53,126 nt of DNA from Roseburia sp. CAG:10041_57 (GTDB lineage Bacteria > Bacillota > Clostridia > Lachnospirales > Lachnospiraceae), in the NCBI GenBank assembly GCA_001916965.1, contig MNTL01000052.1, positions 1-53,126 on the forward strand, in the 5' to 3' direction. Within the stretch, counting starts at the first letter, position 1. Each line of letters begins with the position of its first letter. This document shows, piece after piece, positions 17,254 to 26,321 of this stretch. The position numbers were made by a program, and so were the translations under genes. The notes under the pieces are model-generated. The model saw nothing but the letters and a program-made list of their open reading frames with translations. It was not told where the DNA came from and did no database searches.

Positions 17254-19464
17254 ATGAAAAATAAAACAAGACAGATAGTGGCGTTACTTGTTACAGCGGC
17301 AATGCTGACAGGTTGTGGAGCAGTACAGAATCAGGATGTGGTATCTGAACAGACAAAGACACAGGAGGAAACACAGACTGAATCTGTGGAAGAAGTACAG
17401 AGTAAAGCTGATACAGCGACAGAGTATTCTGTAATAGGGCAGCGACCAAGGTTGATTTCTACAACAGCAGACAGCAGTGAAAATATATCGCCTGCTGCTG
17501 ACTCTTACATATTGGAGAAGGATTTAAGTAATGTAGATAACTTATGGCAGTTCTATCTGGATGATAAAATGACAGAGTTACTTGAAAAAAATGGTTTTGT
17601 AGTCAGGGAAGAGGCCGGAAGAGAATTTTTTGATTTATATGAAAGAAACAGATATAATATGATACCAAATTTTGTGACTGTGGATTCTCTCATGCATACA
17701 TACCATGTTTATTTTGCCTATTTATTAAAAAATATTGAAAAAGAATATCTTGCGGATCAGGTCAGACAGCTTGGAATAAAAATGCTGGAAGACAGTAAGG
17801 AGCAGTATGTGCAGCTTAAAGGAAGTGAATGGGAAAGCGCTGTTGTTAGAAATGTTGCCTTTTTCACAGTGGGGGCAAAATTATTGGATGATACAGTTCA
17901 GATAGAAGATTATGTGTCAGATATCGTAGAGTCTGAGTTATCCCGTATAGAGACTGCACAGGGAATCATGATTTCAGGGATTACAGATGATGAAGAGGAT
18001 TATTCCCAGTATAAGCCAAGAGGATATTATGAGGGAGATTCTGATTTAGAGGCATATTTTAAAGCCATGATGTGGTATGGAAGAATGCATTTTAAGCAGG
18101 AAACAGAAGATCTGGACAGGAGTGCGCTTCTGATTACCAAAGCACTGGATTCTGACAGTGAGGCATATGAACTGTGGCAGTCTGTATACAGTGTGACTTC
18201 TTTCTTTGCAGGAGCAAGTGATGACAATGGAGTATGTGAATATGCACCGCTTATCAGGGCTGCTTACGGTGAAAATGCCAAAGTAACAGACTTAATAGGA
18301 AATGGAGATGCTTTTTTGGATTATAGGACCAATACTGCGGCATTACCAGTACCTCAGATCAATTCTATTCCTATTGAAGACGGAGAAGAAAATGTAATAC
18401 CGGGTTTTCGGTTCATGGGACAGAGATTCTCCATTGATGCAATGGTCATGCAGAAGCTGATCTACAGTAATGTTCAGAGTAACAGTGCAGGAGAGAAACG
18501 TATGTTACCTGATGTGCTGGATGTACCGGCTGCTTTGGGCAGTGATGTTGCCTTGAATCTGTTAAAAGAAAATGGAGTAGAAGATTATCCGGGATATATG
18601 GAAAATATGGAGAAGCTCAGAACCGGTATTAATGAGGCAGATGATTCTTTGTGGAATGCCAGTCTGTATGCAAGCTGGATACATACATTACGTCCTTTAT
18701 TGGAGAAAAAGGGTGAAGGATATCCAATATTTATGCAGAATGAGGAATGGGCAAAGAAGAATCTGGAGTGTTTTGCAGGAAGTTATACAGAATTAAAGCA
18801 TGATACAGTACTGTATTCCAAACAGGTCATGGCTGAAATGGGAGGCGGTATGGAAGAAGAGCCGGATGATCGTGGTTATGTAGAACCGGAGCCGGTTGTT
18901 TATGAGAGATTTGCCAGTCTGGCGGAACAGACAGCACAGGGATTAAAGAAATATCAGATGTTAAGTGATGCAGATGAAGATAATCTGGTTAAATTGGAGG
19001 AGCTGGCGCTTCGATTACAGACGATATCCAATAAAGAGCTTCAGAATGAAACACTGACAGACGAAGAATATGACCTAATCAGAACATATGGCGGTAATAT
19101 CGAGCATTTCTGGTATGATGCCATGAGAGCAAATGCAGATTCTGATACAATATTCAGTGAGGAGTATCCTGCGGCACTGGTAGTAGATATCGCAACAGAT
19201 CCCAATGGAAGTGTACTGGAAGCTGCTACAGGAGATCCATCCCAGATTATTGTTGCTGTGCAGGTAGATGGCAAGATCAAACTGGCTTCAGGAAGTGTGT
19301 ATACATTCTATCAGTTTGAACAGCCATTAAATGACAGACTGACTGATACACAGTGGAGAGTCATGATGGGAATTGAAGCCAATGACGACATGGAATATCA
19401 GAAAACTACGGATATAAAACAGCCTGCATGGACTGACAGCTATCGTTACCATTATGAATGGTAA
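17254..19464 (+). CDS. DUF3160 lipoprotein
   Basis: A 736-residue secreted lipoprotein of the DUF3160 family, function unknown. The signal peptide ends in a lipobox with Cys21 (AMLTGCG). A Gln/Glu/Thr-rich linker to about residue 60 follows, then the long DUF3160 region with NFVTVDSLMHTYHVYFAYLL near residue 145. There are many acidic residues and near the C-terminus DIATDPNGSVLEAATGDP. It is the first gene right of the origin, and its end overlaps the start of the next gene by 11 bases, implying coupled translation. It probably sits on the outer face of the membrane. Confidence 0.85.
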   Translation: MKNKTRQIVALLVTAAMLTGCGAVQNQDVVSEQTKTQEETQTESVEEVQSKADTATEYSVIGQRPRLISTTADSSENISPAADSYILEKDLSNVDNLWQFYLDDKMTELLEKNGFVVREEAGREFFDLYERNRYNMIPNFVTVDSLMHTYHVYFAYLLKNIEKEYLADQVRQLGIKMLEDSKEQYVQLKGSEWESAVVRNVAFFTVGAKLLDDTVQIEDYVSDIVESELSRIETAQGIMISGITDDEEDYSQYKPRGYYEGDSDLEAYFKAMMWYGRMHFKQETEDLDRSALLITKALDSDSEAYELWQSVYSVTSFFAGASDDNGVCEYAPLIRAAYGENAKVTDLIGNGDAFLDYRTNTAALPVPQINSIPIEDGEENVIPGFRFMGQRFSIDAMVMQKLIYSNVQSNSAGEKRMLPDVLDVPAALGSDVALNLLKENGVEDYPGYMENMEKLRTGINEADDSLWNASLYASWIHTLRPLLEKKGEGYPIFMQNEEWAKKNLECFAGSYTELKHDTVLYSKQVMAEMGGGMEEEPDDRGYVEPEPVVYERFASLAEQTAQGLKKYQMLSDADEDNLVKLEELALRLQTISNKELQNETLTDEEYDLIRTYGGNIEHFWYDAMRANADSDTIFSEEYPAALVVDIATDPNGSVLEAATGDPSQIIVAVQVDGKIKLASGSVYTFYQFEQPLNDRLTDTQWRVMMGIEANDDMEYQKTTDIKQPAWTDSYRYHYEW

Positions 19465-20005
19465 GAAAAAGGTCATAACGGCGGTATGTATAGGTATCGC
19501 CGTTATGACAGGCTTAATCTGTATATCATGTAATAAGATTCCAGGCTGGGTTACATGGGAAAAAAGACAGATAAAGGATGCAACAGGGGAATATGAAGTT
19601 ACCTTATCTTCCAGAGCAGTGAGTGTAAGCAGAAGTTCTAATCAGAAAATCATCTGGAAAAGCCAAAAAGGTGTGAAAGTGCAGGATGTCTTATCCTGTG
19701 ATATAGATGGTGATGGCAATGACGAGTTGATTCTTCTATGCTGGAAGAGGGGGAGATTTGGCAAATACAGACCATTCTGGATAGAACAGGATGAAAAGGA
19801 ATGGTCACAGCATATTTTTGTATACAGATATACAGAAAATCAGATCACTCCCATGTGGATGTCCTCTTATATTGGACAGGATGTAGTTAAAATAAATGCA
19901 AAGCCGGATTTCAGACAGAAATACTACTTGATATTGACTGACAGAAACGGTGAAAACAGTAATTGGGCGTGGAATTACTGGGGATTTGAATTATTTGAAA
20001 AATAA
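19454..20005 (+). CDS. Putative exported protein with a calcium-binding-like repeat
   Basis: No named family recognised. The 183-residue product starts with a hydrophobic segment (about residues 6-25) ending near Cys26, which could be a lipidation site or a plain signal anchor. The mature part contains one DIDGDGNDELILL motif. That pattern is typical of FG-GAP/VCBS beta-propeller repeats, where the acidic loop binds calcium. Aromatic residues are abundant near the end. It overlaps the DUF3160 gene by 11 bases, so the two proteins probably act together at the cell surface (inference). Confidence 0.7.
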   Translation: MNGKKKVITAVCIGIAVMTGLICISCNKIPGWVTWEKRQIKDATGEYEVTLSSRAVSVSRSSNQKIIWKSQKGVKVQDVLSCDIDGDGNDELILLCWKRGRFGKYRPFWIEQDEKEWSQHIFVYRYTENQITPMWMSSYIGQDVVKINAKPDFRQKYYLILTDRNGENSNWAWNYWGFELFEK

Positions 20006-20050
20006 GTTGATATTATAATCTGATAAGCATATAATAATTGTATCAATGAG

Positions 20051-20178
20051 AAAGAGGTGAAAGGATGAGAAAATAATCTACTTTTGAAAGCATGAACAGA
20101 TTTTAGACAGTGCCCTGTAAAGGGTATCGTTTTCATGTTGCCAAAAGTGGATTATGATTCTCATAACCTCTTTTTTTC
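20051..20178 (+). promoter_or_regulatory. Transcription attenuator leader of the ABC-F gene
   Basis: The leader can fold into one long hairpin. Outer arms 20051-20058 pair with 20166-20173, then 20065-20071 with 20158-20164, 20073-20086 with 20142-20155 (one G-U), and 20091-20096 with 20132-20137. A run of T follows at 20171-20177, giving an intrinsic terminator. An apical hairpin CCCT/AGGG lies at 20113-20124. The ribosome site and all of a three-codon ORF lie inside the 5' arm, so a ribosome held there would break the terminator. This matches known antibiotic-responsive attenuators ahead of ABC-F genes such as lmo0919 and vmlR. Confidence 0.85.
20065..20076 (+). CDS. Three-codon leader peptide (Met-Arg-Lys)
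   Basis: ATG AGA AAA TAA preceded by GAGGTGAAAGG, a good ribosome site. It sits inside the 5' arm of the attenuator. Its likely role is to position or stall a ribosome when a ribosome-targeting drug is present, letting transcription reach the ABC-F gene. The role is inferred from the layout and from known attenuators. Confidence 0.7.
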   Translation: MRK

Positions 20179-20281
20179 GTGTTTATTTATATAATATACG
20201 GCTGCTTAGTCTGGCAGTGACACAGGTTATCCGAATCAGAATCGTTTGGCAACAGACGTTTTGAGATAAGGAGGAATGTGT

Positions 20282-21853
20282 ATGGCACAGATTTGTGTTT
20301 CTAATCTTACATTTTGTTATGAAGGCAGTTTTGATAATATCTTTGAAGATGTTTCTTTTGTAATCGACACAGACTGGAAACTGGGCTTCATAGGACGAAA
20401 TGGCAAGGGTAAGACGACCTTTTTAAATATTTTATCAGGAAAGTATGCTTATCAGGGAAATATCAGTACATCTACAGTATTTGATTATTTTCCATATCAG
20501 ATCACACAGCAGCAAAAGGAACAATGTGCATCAGAGTTTCTTGCAGAATTAAAGCCAGGGTGTGAGGAATGGCGTGTCATATATGAACTGGATAAGTTAC
20601 AGACATCAGCGGAAATATTGTATCGTCCATTTGGAACTTTGAGCTTTGGCGAACAAACTAAGGTAATGTTGGCGGTATTGTTTGCAGGAGACAATGATTT
20701 TCTTTTAATTGATGAGCCAACGAATCATCTGGATCATGAGGCAAGACAGATCGTAAAGAAATATCTTGCAGATAAGAAGGGATTTATTCTGGTTTCCCAT
20801 GACAGAGATCTGCTGGATGCATGTATTGATCATGTACTGGTGCTCAATCGTAAATCCATTGAGATTCAAAGCGGAAATTTCTCAAGTTGGTGGGAGAATA
20901 AAATGCGTAAGGATACCTTCTTACAAATGGAGAATGAGAAGCATTTAAGGCAAATAGGTCAGTTAAAAAGGGCAGCAGAGCAAAGCGCCAGATGGGCGCA
21001 GCAAAATGAAAATACCAAGATAGGATATGATCCAAAGAAAGAACCGAACAGAGATATCTCAACCAGAGCTTATATTGGGGCAAAAACCAAGAAAATGCAA
21101 AGCAGAGTCAAATCCTATGAGAAGAGAATGCAACGTGAGATAGAGGAAAAAGAAGGATTGCTGGTAGATATTGAAAATCCCGTGGATTTGAAATTATATC
21201 CTGACAAATATCATAAGGATGTACTTGTTTCTGCCAAAGATTATACCTTTACCTATGCAGATGCAAAGGAGGCAGTGATAGATCATCTCAGCTTCGAGCT
21301 GCGCCAGGGAGAAAGAATTTTCTTAAAGGGCAGTAATGGATGTGGCAAGTCTACTCTGATAAAGAACATTTTATCCCATGTAAAGGGAGAAAGTCCTTCA
21401 AATGGTAAGGAAGAAGGTCTGCTAGGAACAGGAAGCGGGCTTACAGTTTCCTATATTAATCAGGATACTGGCTTTTTAAAGGGCAGCATCAGGGAATTCT
21501 GCAAGGAGCGTGAACTGGATGAAAGCTTGTTTTGTGCACTTCTTCGCCAGCTTGATATGGACAGGGTACAATTTGAGAAAAATATGGAAGATTTCTCAGA
21601 GGGACAAAAGAAGAAGGTGTTGATAGCTTCCAGTCTTATGACACCGGCGCATCTCTATATATGGGATGAACCACTTAACTATATTGATGTATTTACCAGG
21701 ATGCAGATAGAGGAATTATTGTTGAAATATCAGCCGACTATGTTACTGGTAGATCATGATGAGAGCTTTTGTAACAGAATTGCTACAAGAATAATTGAAT
21801 TTAGCCTTGACGAACGTTCTTTTTTACATTATAATCTTAATGATATTTTCTAG
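20282..21853 (+). CDS. ABC-F ribosomal protection protein (Lsa-like)
   Basis: A 523-residue soluble protein with two ABC ATPase domains and no membrane segment. The first domain has Walker A GRNGKGKTT, signature LSFGEQTK and Walker B FLLIDEPTNHLD. The second has GSNGCGKST, FSEGQKKK and LYIWDEPLNYID. The linker between them (about 200-310) is rich in Lys, Arg and Glu, as expected for the arm that reaches into the ribosome. Such proteins displace lincosamides, streptogramin A or pleuromutilins from the peptidyl-transferase centre. Start 20282 is seven bases after AAGGAGG; an ATG two codons earlier is too close. The drug spectrum cannot be read from sequence. Confidence 0.88.
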   Translation: MAQICVSNLTFCYEGSFDNIFEDVSFVIDTDWKLGFIGRNGKGKTTFLNILSGKYAYQGNISTSTVFDYFPYQITQQQKEQCASEFLAELKPGCEEWRVIYELDKLQTSAEILYRPFGTLSFGEQTKVMLAVLFAGDNDFLLIDEPTNHLDHEARQIVKKYLADKKGFILVSHDRDLLDACIDHVLVLNRKSIEIQSGNFSSWWENKMRKDTFLQMENEKHLRQIGQLKRAAEQSARWAQQNENTKIGYDPKKEPNRDISTRAYIGAKTKKMQSRVKSYEKRMQREIEEKEGLLVDIENPVDLKLYPDKYHKDVLVSAKDYTFTYADAKEAVIDHLSFELRQGERIFLKGSNGCGKSTLIKNILSHVKGESPSNGKEEGLLGTGSGLTVSYINQDTGFLKGSIREFCKERELDESLFCALLRQLDMDRVQFEKNMEDFSEGQKKKVLIASSLMTPAHLYIWDEPLNYIDVFTRMQIEELLLKYQPTMLLVDHDESFCNRIATRIIEFSLDERSFLHYNLNDIF

Positions 21854-21949
21854 TACATGGTATTTTTCTGCCCTTTTGAAGGGAAGATACCGATTGCATC
21901 ATAAGACAGATATTTTACTGTATATAGAATGAGAAGGAGGTGTTTCTCA

Positions 21950-22084
21950 ATGAAAATGACATTTCAGCCTAAGACAAGACAGAGAGCTAAGGTTCATGGT
22001 TTCAGAGCTAGAATGAGTACTCCAGGTGGAAGAAAAGTTTTAGCTGCAAGAAGAGCTAAAGGAAGAAAGAGATTATCAGCATAG
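21950..22084 (+). CDS. rpmH: 50S ribosomal protein L34
   Basis: A 44-residue, very basic protein reading MKMTFQPKTRQR and ending AKGRKRLSA, the standard L34 signature. GAGAAGGAGGTG lies just upstream as a strong ribosome site. It is first in the conserved rpmH-rnpA-yidD-yidC-jag cluster next to the origin. A terminator-like hairpin starts at its stop codon. Confidence 0.97.
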   Translation: MKMTFQPKTRQRAKVHGFRARMSTPGGRKVLAARRAKGRKRLSA

Positions 22085-22105
22085 GTCACATTTTGTGGCC
22101 TTTTT
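22084..22105 (+). terminator. Terminator-like hairpin between rpmH and rnpA
   Basis: A 7-bp stem (22084-22090 with 22094-22100, one G-U) with a three-base loop is followed by TTTTTC. It probably lowers read-through, so that less rnpA than rpmH is made. Confidence 0.75.
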
Positions 22106-22127
22106 CTCTTTGATTTGGAGAGTTTAT

Positions 22128-22469
22128 ATGAAATTTTCGGAATCATTGAAAAGTAACAGCGATTTCAGGCGGGTATATCGGGGCGGTAAATCATACGCCA
22201 ACAAATATCTGGTCATGTATGTACTGGAGAATGGAACAGATCAAAACAGGCTTGGAATTTCTGTCAGTAAGAAAGTCGGAAACAGTGTCGTAAGACATCG
22301 GATTACGAGATTAGTCAGAGAAAGTTACAGACTACATGAAAATATATTTAATAGTGGTTTAGATATAGTAGTCGTTGCAAGGGTCGGTGCAAAGGAAGTC
22401 GGTTATGCCGAAATAGAGAGTGCACTGCTGCATGTATCGAAGCTCCATAGAATATTAATAACCTGCTGA
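22128..22469 (+). CDS. rnpA: Ribonuclease P protein component
   Basis: A 113-residue basic protein that binds the RNase P RNA and helps trim the 5' ends of precursor tRNAs. Family hallmarks are the start FSESLKSNSDFRRVYRGGKS and the RNR-type motif region KKVGNSVVRHRITRLVRESYR, split here as KKVGNSVV and RHRITRLVRESYR. The ATG at 22128 follows TTGGAGAG; the frame opens earlier at 22095 but without a ribosome site. It sits in the usual place after rpmH. Confidence 0.95.
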   Translation: MKFSESLKSNSDFRRVYRGGKSYANKYLVMYVLENGTDQNRLGISVSKKVGNSVVRHRITRLVRESYRLHENIFNSGLDIVVVARVGAKEVGYAEIESALLHVSKLHRILITC

Positions 22470-22483
22470 TAAGGAGGTTATCT

Positions 22484-22693
22484 ATGAAATATATCATGAT
22501 CAGAATGATTAGATTCTACCAGAAGTATTTGTCACCGCTTAAAAGTACGAAGTGTCCATATTATCCAACCTGCTCTCAGTATGGTCTGGAAGCGATTCAG
22601 AAATATGGAGCCGTCAAGGGCGGTTTACTTGCGTTATGGAGAATTCTTCGATGCAATCCTTTTTCAAAGGGAGGATATGACCCGGTACCATAA
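22484..22693 (+). CDS. yidD: Membrane protein insertion efficiency factor YidD
   Basis: A 69-residue YidD protein with the family signature RFYQKYLSPLKSTKCPYYPTC, split here as RFYQKYLSPL and KCPYYPTCSQYGLEA, and the end NPFSKGGYDPVP. It is a small peripheral membrane protein thought to help YidC. AAGGAGG precedes the start at a good distance. It lies 14 bases after rnpA and 27 before yidC. Confidence 0.95.
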   Translation: MKYIMIRMIRFYQKYLSPLKSTKCPYYPTCSQYGLEAIQKYGAVKGGLLALWRILRCNPFSKGGYDPVP

Positions 22694-22720
22694 AAGGGAG
22701 TCTTGATTAGGAGGAGACAG

Positions 22721-24061
22721 ATGGATTTTATTTTATTGACACAGAATTCAACTCCGATATTCCAGTATGTAGTTAAGTTACTTGGCGTTATCATGAACGT
22801 TATTTTCGAGTTTCTTGATTTGATTGGTATTCCCAATATCGGTTTATCTATTATTCTTTTTACAATTGTTATTTATTTATTACTGATGCCACTTACTATT
22901 AAGCAGCAGAAGTTCTCCAAGCTTTCTGCAAAAATGAATCCTGAGATTCAGGCAATTCAAGCTAAGTATAAGGGAAAGCAGGACAATGAATCCATGCTTG
23001 CCATGAACGCAGAGACCAAGCAGGTGTATGCAAAGTATGGTGTATCTCCATCTGGAAGCTGTGTACAGCTGTTGATTCAGATGCCGATTCTGTTTGCCCT
23101 GTATCGTGTTATCTATTCCATGCCGGCATATGTTACCAAGTTAGGTGACGCTTTTGGTGTTCTGGCTGATAAGATCATGAGCGCTGCAGATGGTGTGGAA
23201 TATGTAAAGGGCATGAGTGCCGCAGCATATTATGCTAAGAATTTTGATATTGCAGGCAACACAAGAAATGCAATTATTGATACTCTGAATAAGGTATCCA
23301 GTACAGATATGGCTACTTTATCAGAAAAATTTGGACTGGCTGATCTGACTTATAATGGAAGTCTGATTCTGAGTAATGGTTCTACCAGAGGTCTGATTGA
23401 TACCTATAACAATTTCCTTGGTCTGAATATTGGTAATACACCAATGGATACCATCAGAAGTTCTTTTGCTTCCAATAATTATTTGCTTCTGATCGGTGCT
23501 GTTATGATCCCTGTTCTGGCAGCTCTGACACAGTGGATTAACTATAAGCTGATGCCTCAGGCGCCAAGTAATGATAACAGTAATGCCAAAAAGGGTCAGA
23601 GTGATATGGCTGACAGCATGCAGCAGTCTATGAAGATGATGAACACCGTTATGCCGATCATGTCAGCATGGTTCTGTTTAACACTTCCTGCAGGTATGGG
23701 TCTGTACTGGGTTATTGGTGCGGTTGTCAGAAGTATCCAGCAGATCGCGATCAATAAGCACATTGATAAAATGGATGTAGATGCAGAGATTGCAAAGAAT
23801 ATTGAAAAGTATAATGAAAAGATGAAGAAGAAAGGTATTGATCCTGCCAAGTTAAATGCAGCTGCAAGAACAAATACCAAGAATATCTCATCCAAAACAG
23901 TTTATAAAAATACAGCTTCAAATAAACCTGCTAAAACAGAAGAAGAGAAGGCTGCGGCAATTAAAGAATCTACAGAATATTATAATAAGAATGCAAAGCC
24001 TGGTTCTTTGGCAGCCAAGGCTAATATGGTAAAGCAATACAACGAAAAGAACAATAAGTAG
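22721..24061 (+). CDS. yidC: Membrane insertase YidC/Oxa1
   Basis: A 446-residue insertase for inner-membrane proteins. The conserved Oxa1 core starts at about residue 40 (GIPNIGLSIILFTIVIYLLLMPL region) and includes a loop with KQQKFSKLSAKMNPEIQ and the PILFALYRVIYSMP segment. An unusually long stretch between about residues 140 and 240 separates core helices. The C-terminal tail is basic, with many Lys, and could contact ribosomes. Start 22721 follows GGAGGAGACAG; a frame start six codons earlier lacks support. There is no clear lipobox. Confidence 0.93.
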   Translation: MDFILLTQNSTPIFQYVVKLLGVIMNVIFEFLDLIGIPNIGLSIILFTIVIYLLLMPLTIKQQKFSKLSAKMNPEIQAIQAKYKGKQDNESMLAMNAETKQVYAKYGVSPSGSCVQLLIQMPILFALYRVIYSMPAYVTKLGDAFGVLADKIMSAADGVEYVKGMSAAAYYAKNFDIAGNTRNAIIDTLNKVSSTDMATLSEKFGLADLTYNGSLILSNGSTRGLIDTYNNFLGLNIGNTPMDTIRSSFASNNYLLLIGAVMIPVLAALTQWINYKLMPQAPSNDNSNAKKGQSDMADSMQQSMKMMNTVMPIMSAWFCLTLPAGMGLYWVIGAVVRSIQQIAINKHIDKMDVDAEIAKNIEKYNEKMKKKGIDPAKLNAAARTNTKNISSKTVYKNTASNKPAKTEEEKAAAIKESTEYYNKNAKPGSLAAKANMVKQYNEKNNK

Positions 24062-24068
24062 GGGGTAA

Positions 24069-24707
24069 ATGAACATGGAATTCATGGAGTTTTCAGCAAA
24101 AACCGTTAATGATGCCGTTACAGAAGCATGCAAGCACTTTACAGTGCCAAGTGATAAATTGGAATATGAAGTAATTGAAGAAGGTTCTACCGGATTTCTT
24201 GGATTCAATTCCAAACCTGCTGTTATTAAAGCAAGAATTATTGAAGAAAAGTTATCTGTTGAGGATCAGGCTAAGAAATTCCTTCAGGATGTATTCCAGG
24301 CTATGAATATGGTCGTAGTCATTGATGCTAAATTTGATGAAACAGAGAATGCACTGGATGTTGAATTAAGCGGAGACGAAATGGGTGTTCTGATCGGTAA
24401 GAGAGGTCAGACACTTGATTCCCTGCAGTATCTGATTTCATTGGTAGTAAACAAGGGTACTGACGAATACATAAGAGTAAAAGTGGATACTGAGAACTAC
24501 AGACAGAGACGTAAGGAGACACTTGAGAATCTGGCTAAGAATATTTCTTACAGAGTAAAGCGTACAAAACGTCCTGTATCTTTGGAGCCTATGAATCCTT
24601 ATGAAAGAAGAATCATCCATTCTGCATTACAGAATGATAGATTTGTTACAACACATAGTGAAGGCGAAGAACCTTACAGACGTGTCGTTGTTACTTTAAA
24701 ACGATAG
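24069..24707 (+). CDS. jag: RNA-binding protein Jag (KhpB/EloR)
   Basis: A 212-residue protein with three parts: an N-terminal Jag domain (FSAKTVNDAVTEACKHF), a KH domain with the loop GKRGQTL near residue 110, and a C-terminal R3H domain (NPYERRIIHSALQ). With KhpA it binds RNA and influences cell elongation and division in streptococci. AGGGGGT lies just before the first ATG; a second ATG two codons later is also possible. It ends the rpmH-yidC cluster at a strong terminator. Confidence 0.93.
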   Translation: MNMEFMEFSAKTVNDAVTEACKHFTVPSDKLEYEVIEEGSTGFLGFNSKPAVIKARIIEEKLSVEDQAKKFLQDVFQAMNMVVVIDAKFDETENALDVELSGDEMGVLIGKRGQTLDSLQYLISLVVNKGTDEYIRVKVDTENYRQRRKETLENLAKNISYRVKRTKRPVSLEPMNPYERRIIHSALQNDRFVTTHSEGEEPYRRVVVTLKR

Positions 24708-24722
24708 GAATCGGTATTTAAG

Positions 24723-24751
24723 AGTCCTCACCAATTGGGTGGGGACTTTTT
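24723..24751 (+). terminator. Intrinsic terminator after jag
   Basis: A 10-bp stem (24723-24732 with 24738-24747, one wobble) and a five-base loop are followed by five T. It closes the rpmH-jag operon and rules out the long upstream start of the next gene. Confidence 0.9.
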
Positions 24752-24770
24752 CAGTATAGAGGTGATTAAG

Positions 24771-25586
24771 TTGAAAAAAATATTTTTTACAGACATAGAT
24801 GGTACGTTATTAAATGATAAAAAAGAATTGACTCCTGAAACCAGAAAAGTGATAGAGAAAATTTCAGAAGCTGGACATTATATGGTATTAGCTTCAGGAA
24901 GACCTATGATGAGTGTAATGGAGGTAGGAGAGCAGCTTGGAATTCCCGATAATAACCTGTATTATATTGGAAGTAATGGTGGGATTGTAGTAGAAGCTGC
25001 AACCAGTCATGTTATCATGGAGAAAAGGCTTGAACTGAAGGATGTAGAATATATCTTTGATGTATGTGAAAAAATGGGTGTTCATATACATTCTTATACT
25101 GATTGTGCAATTGTATCTAAGAGGCAGACAAAGGAGCTGGATTTTTATCAGAAGGTTATTCATATGCCTACACTTCTGGTAGGACAGGCATCAGATGCCT
25201 TTAAGGATAAGCCGCCTTTAAAATGTGTTGCAATCTCCATTGATGGAAGAGGAAAGCTAGAGCAGTTAAAAGAGGTTCTAAAGCCATGGGCAGAAGGAAG
25301 AATTAACTTATTATTCTCCAATGATAATTTACTGGAAATGTTCCCTGTTCAATCCGGTAAAGGGAAAGCATTGGAGTGGCTGAGTAACCATCTTGGTATT
25401 CCAATAGAAAATACATTAGCTGCAGGGGATCAGGATAATGATATCTCCATGATAGAAGCAGCCGGTATGGGTGTAGCTATGTCTAATGGTGCAGAGCATG
25501 TAAAGGAAATAGCAGATAAGGTTACAGATAGATCAAATAATGAAGATGGACTTGTTTCTATTCTGGAGGATTTCTTTGAAGTGTAG
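24771..25586 (+). CDS. HAD-IIB phosphatase, Cof family
   Basis: A 271-residue cytoplasmic phosphatase of the Cof type, acting on sugar or nucleotide phosphates. Motif I is FTDIDGTLL, motif II is LASGRPMM, the C2 cap lies at about 85-190, and motif IV is AAGDQDNDISMIEAAGMGVAM, split here as AAGDQDNDISMI and AAGMGVAMSNG. The likely start is TTG at 24771 after GAGGTGA, since the in-frame ATG at 24735 lies inside the preceding terminator. The specific substrate is unknown. It lies 21 bases before the TauE-type transporter. Confidence 0.87.
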   Translation: MKKIFFTDIDGTLLNDKKELTPETRKVIEKISEAGHYMVLASGRPMMSVMEVGEQLGIPDNNLYYIGSNGGIVVEAATSHVIMEKRLELKDVEYIFDVCEKMGVHIHSYTDCAIVSKRQTKELDFYQKVIHMPTLLVGQASDAFKDKPPLKCVAISIDGRGKLEQLKEVLKPWAEGRINLLFSNDNLLEMFPVQSGKGKALEWLSNHLGIPIENTLAAGDQDNDISMIEAAGMGVAMSNGAEHVKEIADKVTDRSNNEDGLVSILEDFFEV

Positions 25587-25607
25587 TAGAAAGGCAGGAT
25601 GTAATAA

Positions 25608-26321
25608 ATGGGTTGGATGATGTTTGCCGCAGTATGTGCTTACTTTGTAAAAGGGCTGTGTGGATTTGCAAATACACTTGTCTTCTCCACTATATTGAGC
25701 TTCAGTACGAATAATGTAAATATATCTCCTGTAGAATTGGTTCTTGGATTGCCAAGTAATATTATGATTTCCTATAAGGAACGTAAATCTGTACAGTGGA
25801 AGGTGTGTCTTCCATTAGCAGGTCTTGTATTATTGGGTGATATTCCAGGAATACTGCTTCTTAAAAATACAAATACACAAGTTATTAAAGGTATCTTTGG
25901 ATTTGTAATCATTGCGATTGGGGTAGAGATGCTTCTGCGTGAATATATGCGAAAAACTAAAAAATCACAACTGTTATTAATAACAATTGGTATTTTATCC
26001 GGTATTTTATGTGGATTGTATGGAATTGGCGCTTTGCTGGCAGCATATATGGGACGTGTTACAGATAACAGTAGTTCTTTTAAAGGAAATCTATGTATAG
26101 TCTTTTTGATTGATAATCTGTTTCGACTGGTAATGTATGGTGTCACCGGTATTATTACATTGGCTACGTTAAAGCAGTCTGTTATTTTATTCCCTTTTAT
26201 GGCTTTGGGATTATTTCTGGGAATGAAGGGCAGTAGTTTTCTGGATGAGAAGAAAATTAAGAAGCTGGTTATTATTATGCTGATTTTATCAGGAGTATCT
26301 TTGATTGTGACGCTGTTTTAG
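25608..26321 (+). CDS. TauE/SafE family membrane transporter
   Basis: A 237-residue integral membrane protein with about seven or eight hydrophobic segments. The pattern AYFVKGLCGFANTL near the start and a second, related repeat (GILCGLYGIGALLAAYMG) match the TauE/SafE (DUF81) family, which moves sulfite, sulfonates or related organic anions. The protein is slightly short for the family. Substrate and direction of transport are unknown. It probably shares a transcript with the Cof phosphatase. Confidence 0.85.
   Translation: MGWMMFAAVCAYFVKGLCGFANTLVFSTILSFSTNNVNISPVELVLGLPSNIMISYKERKSVQWKVCLPLAGLVLLGDIPGILLLKNTNTQVIKGIFGFVIIAIGVEMLLREYMRKTKKSQLLLITIGILSGILCGLYGIGALLAAYMGRVTDNSSSFKGNLCIVFLIDNLFRLVMYGVTGIITLATLKQSVILFPFMALGLFLGMKGSSFLDEKKIKKLVIIMLILSGVSLIVTLF

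Noticed and set aside
24735..24770. Upstream ATG start for the Cof phosphatase
   Set aside because: This start lies within the jag terminator hairpin; the TTG at 24771 has a ribosome site and gives a normal N-terminus.
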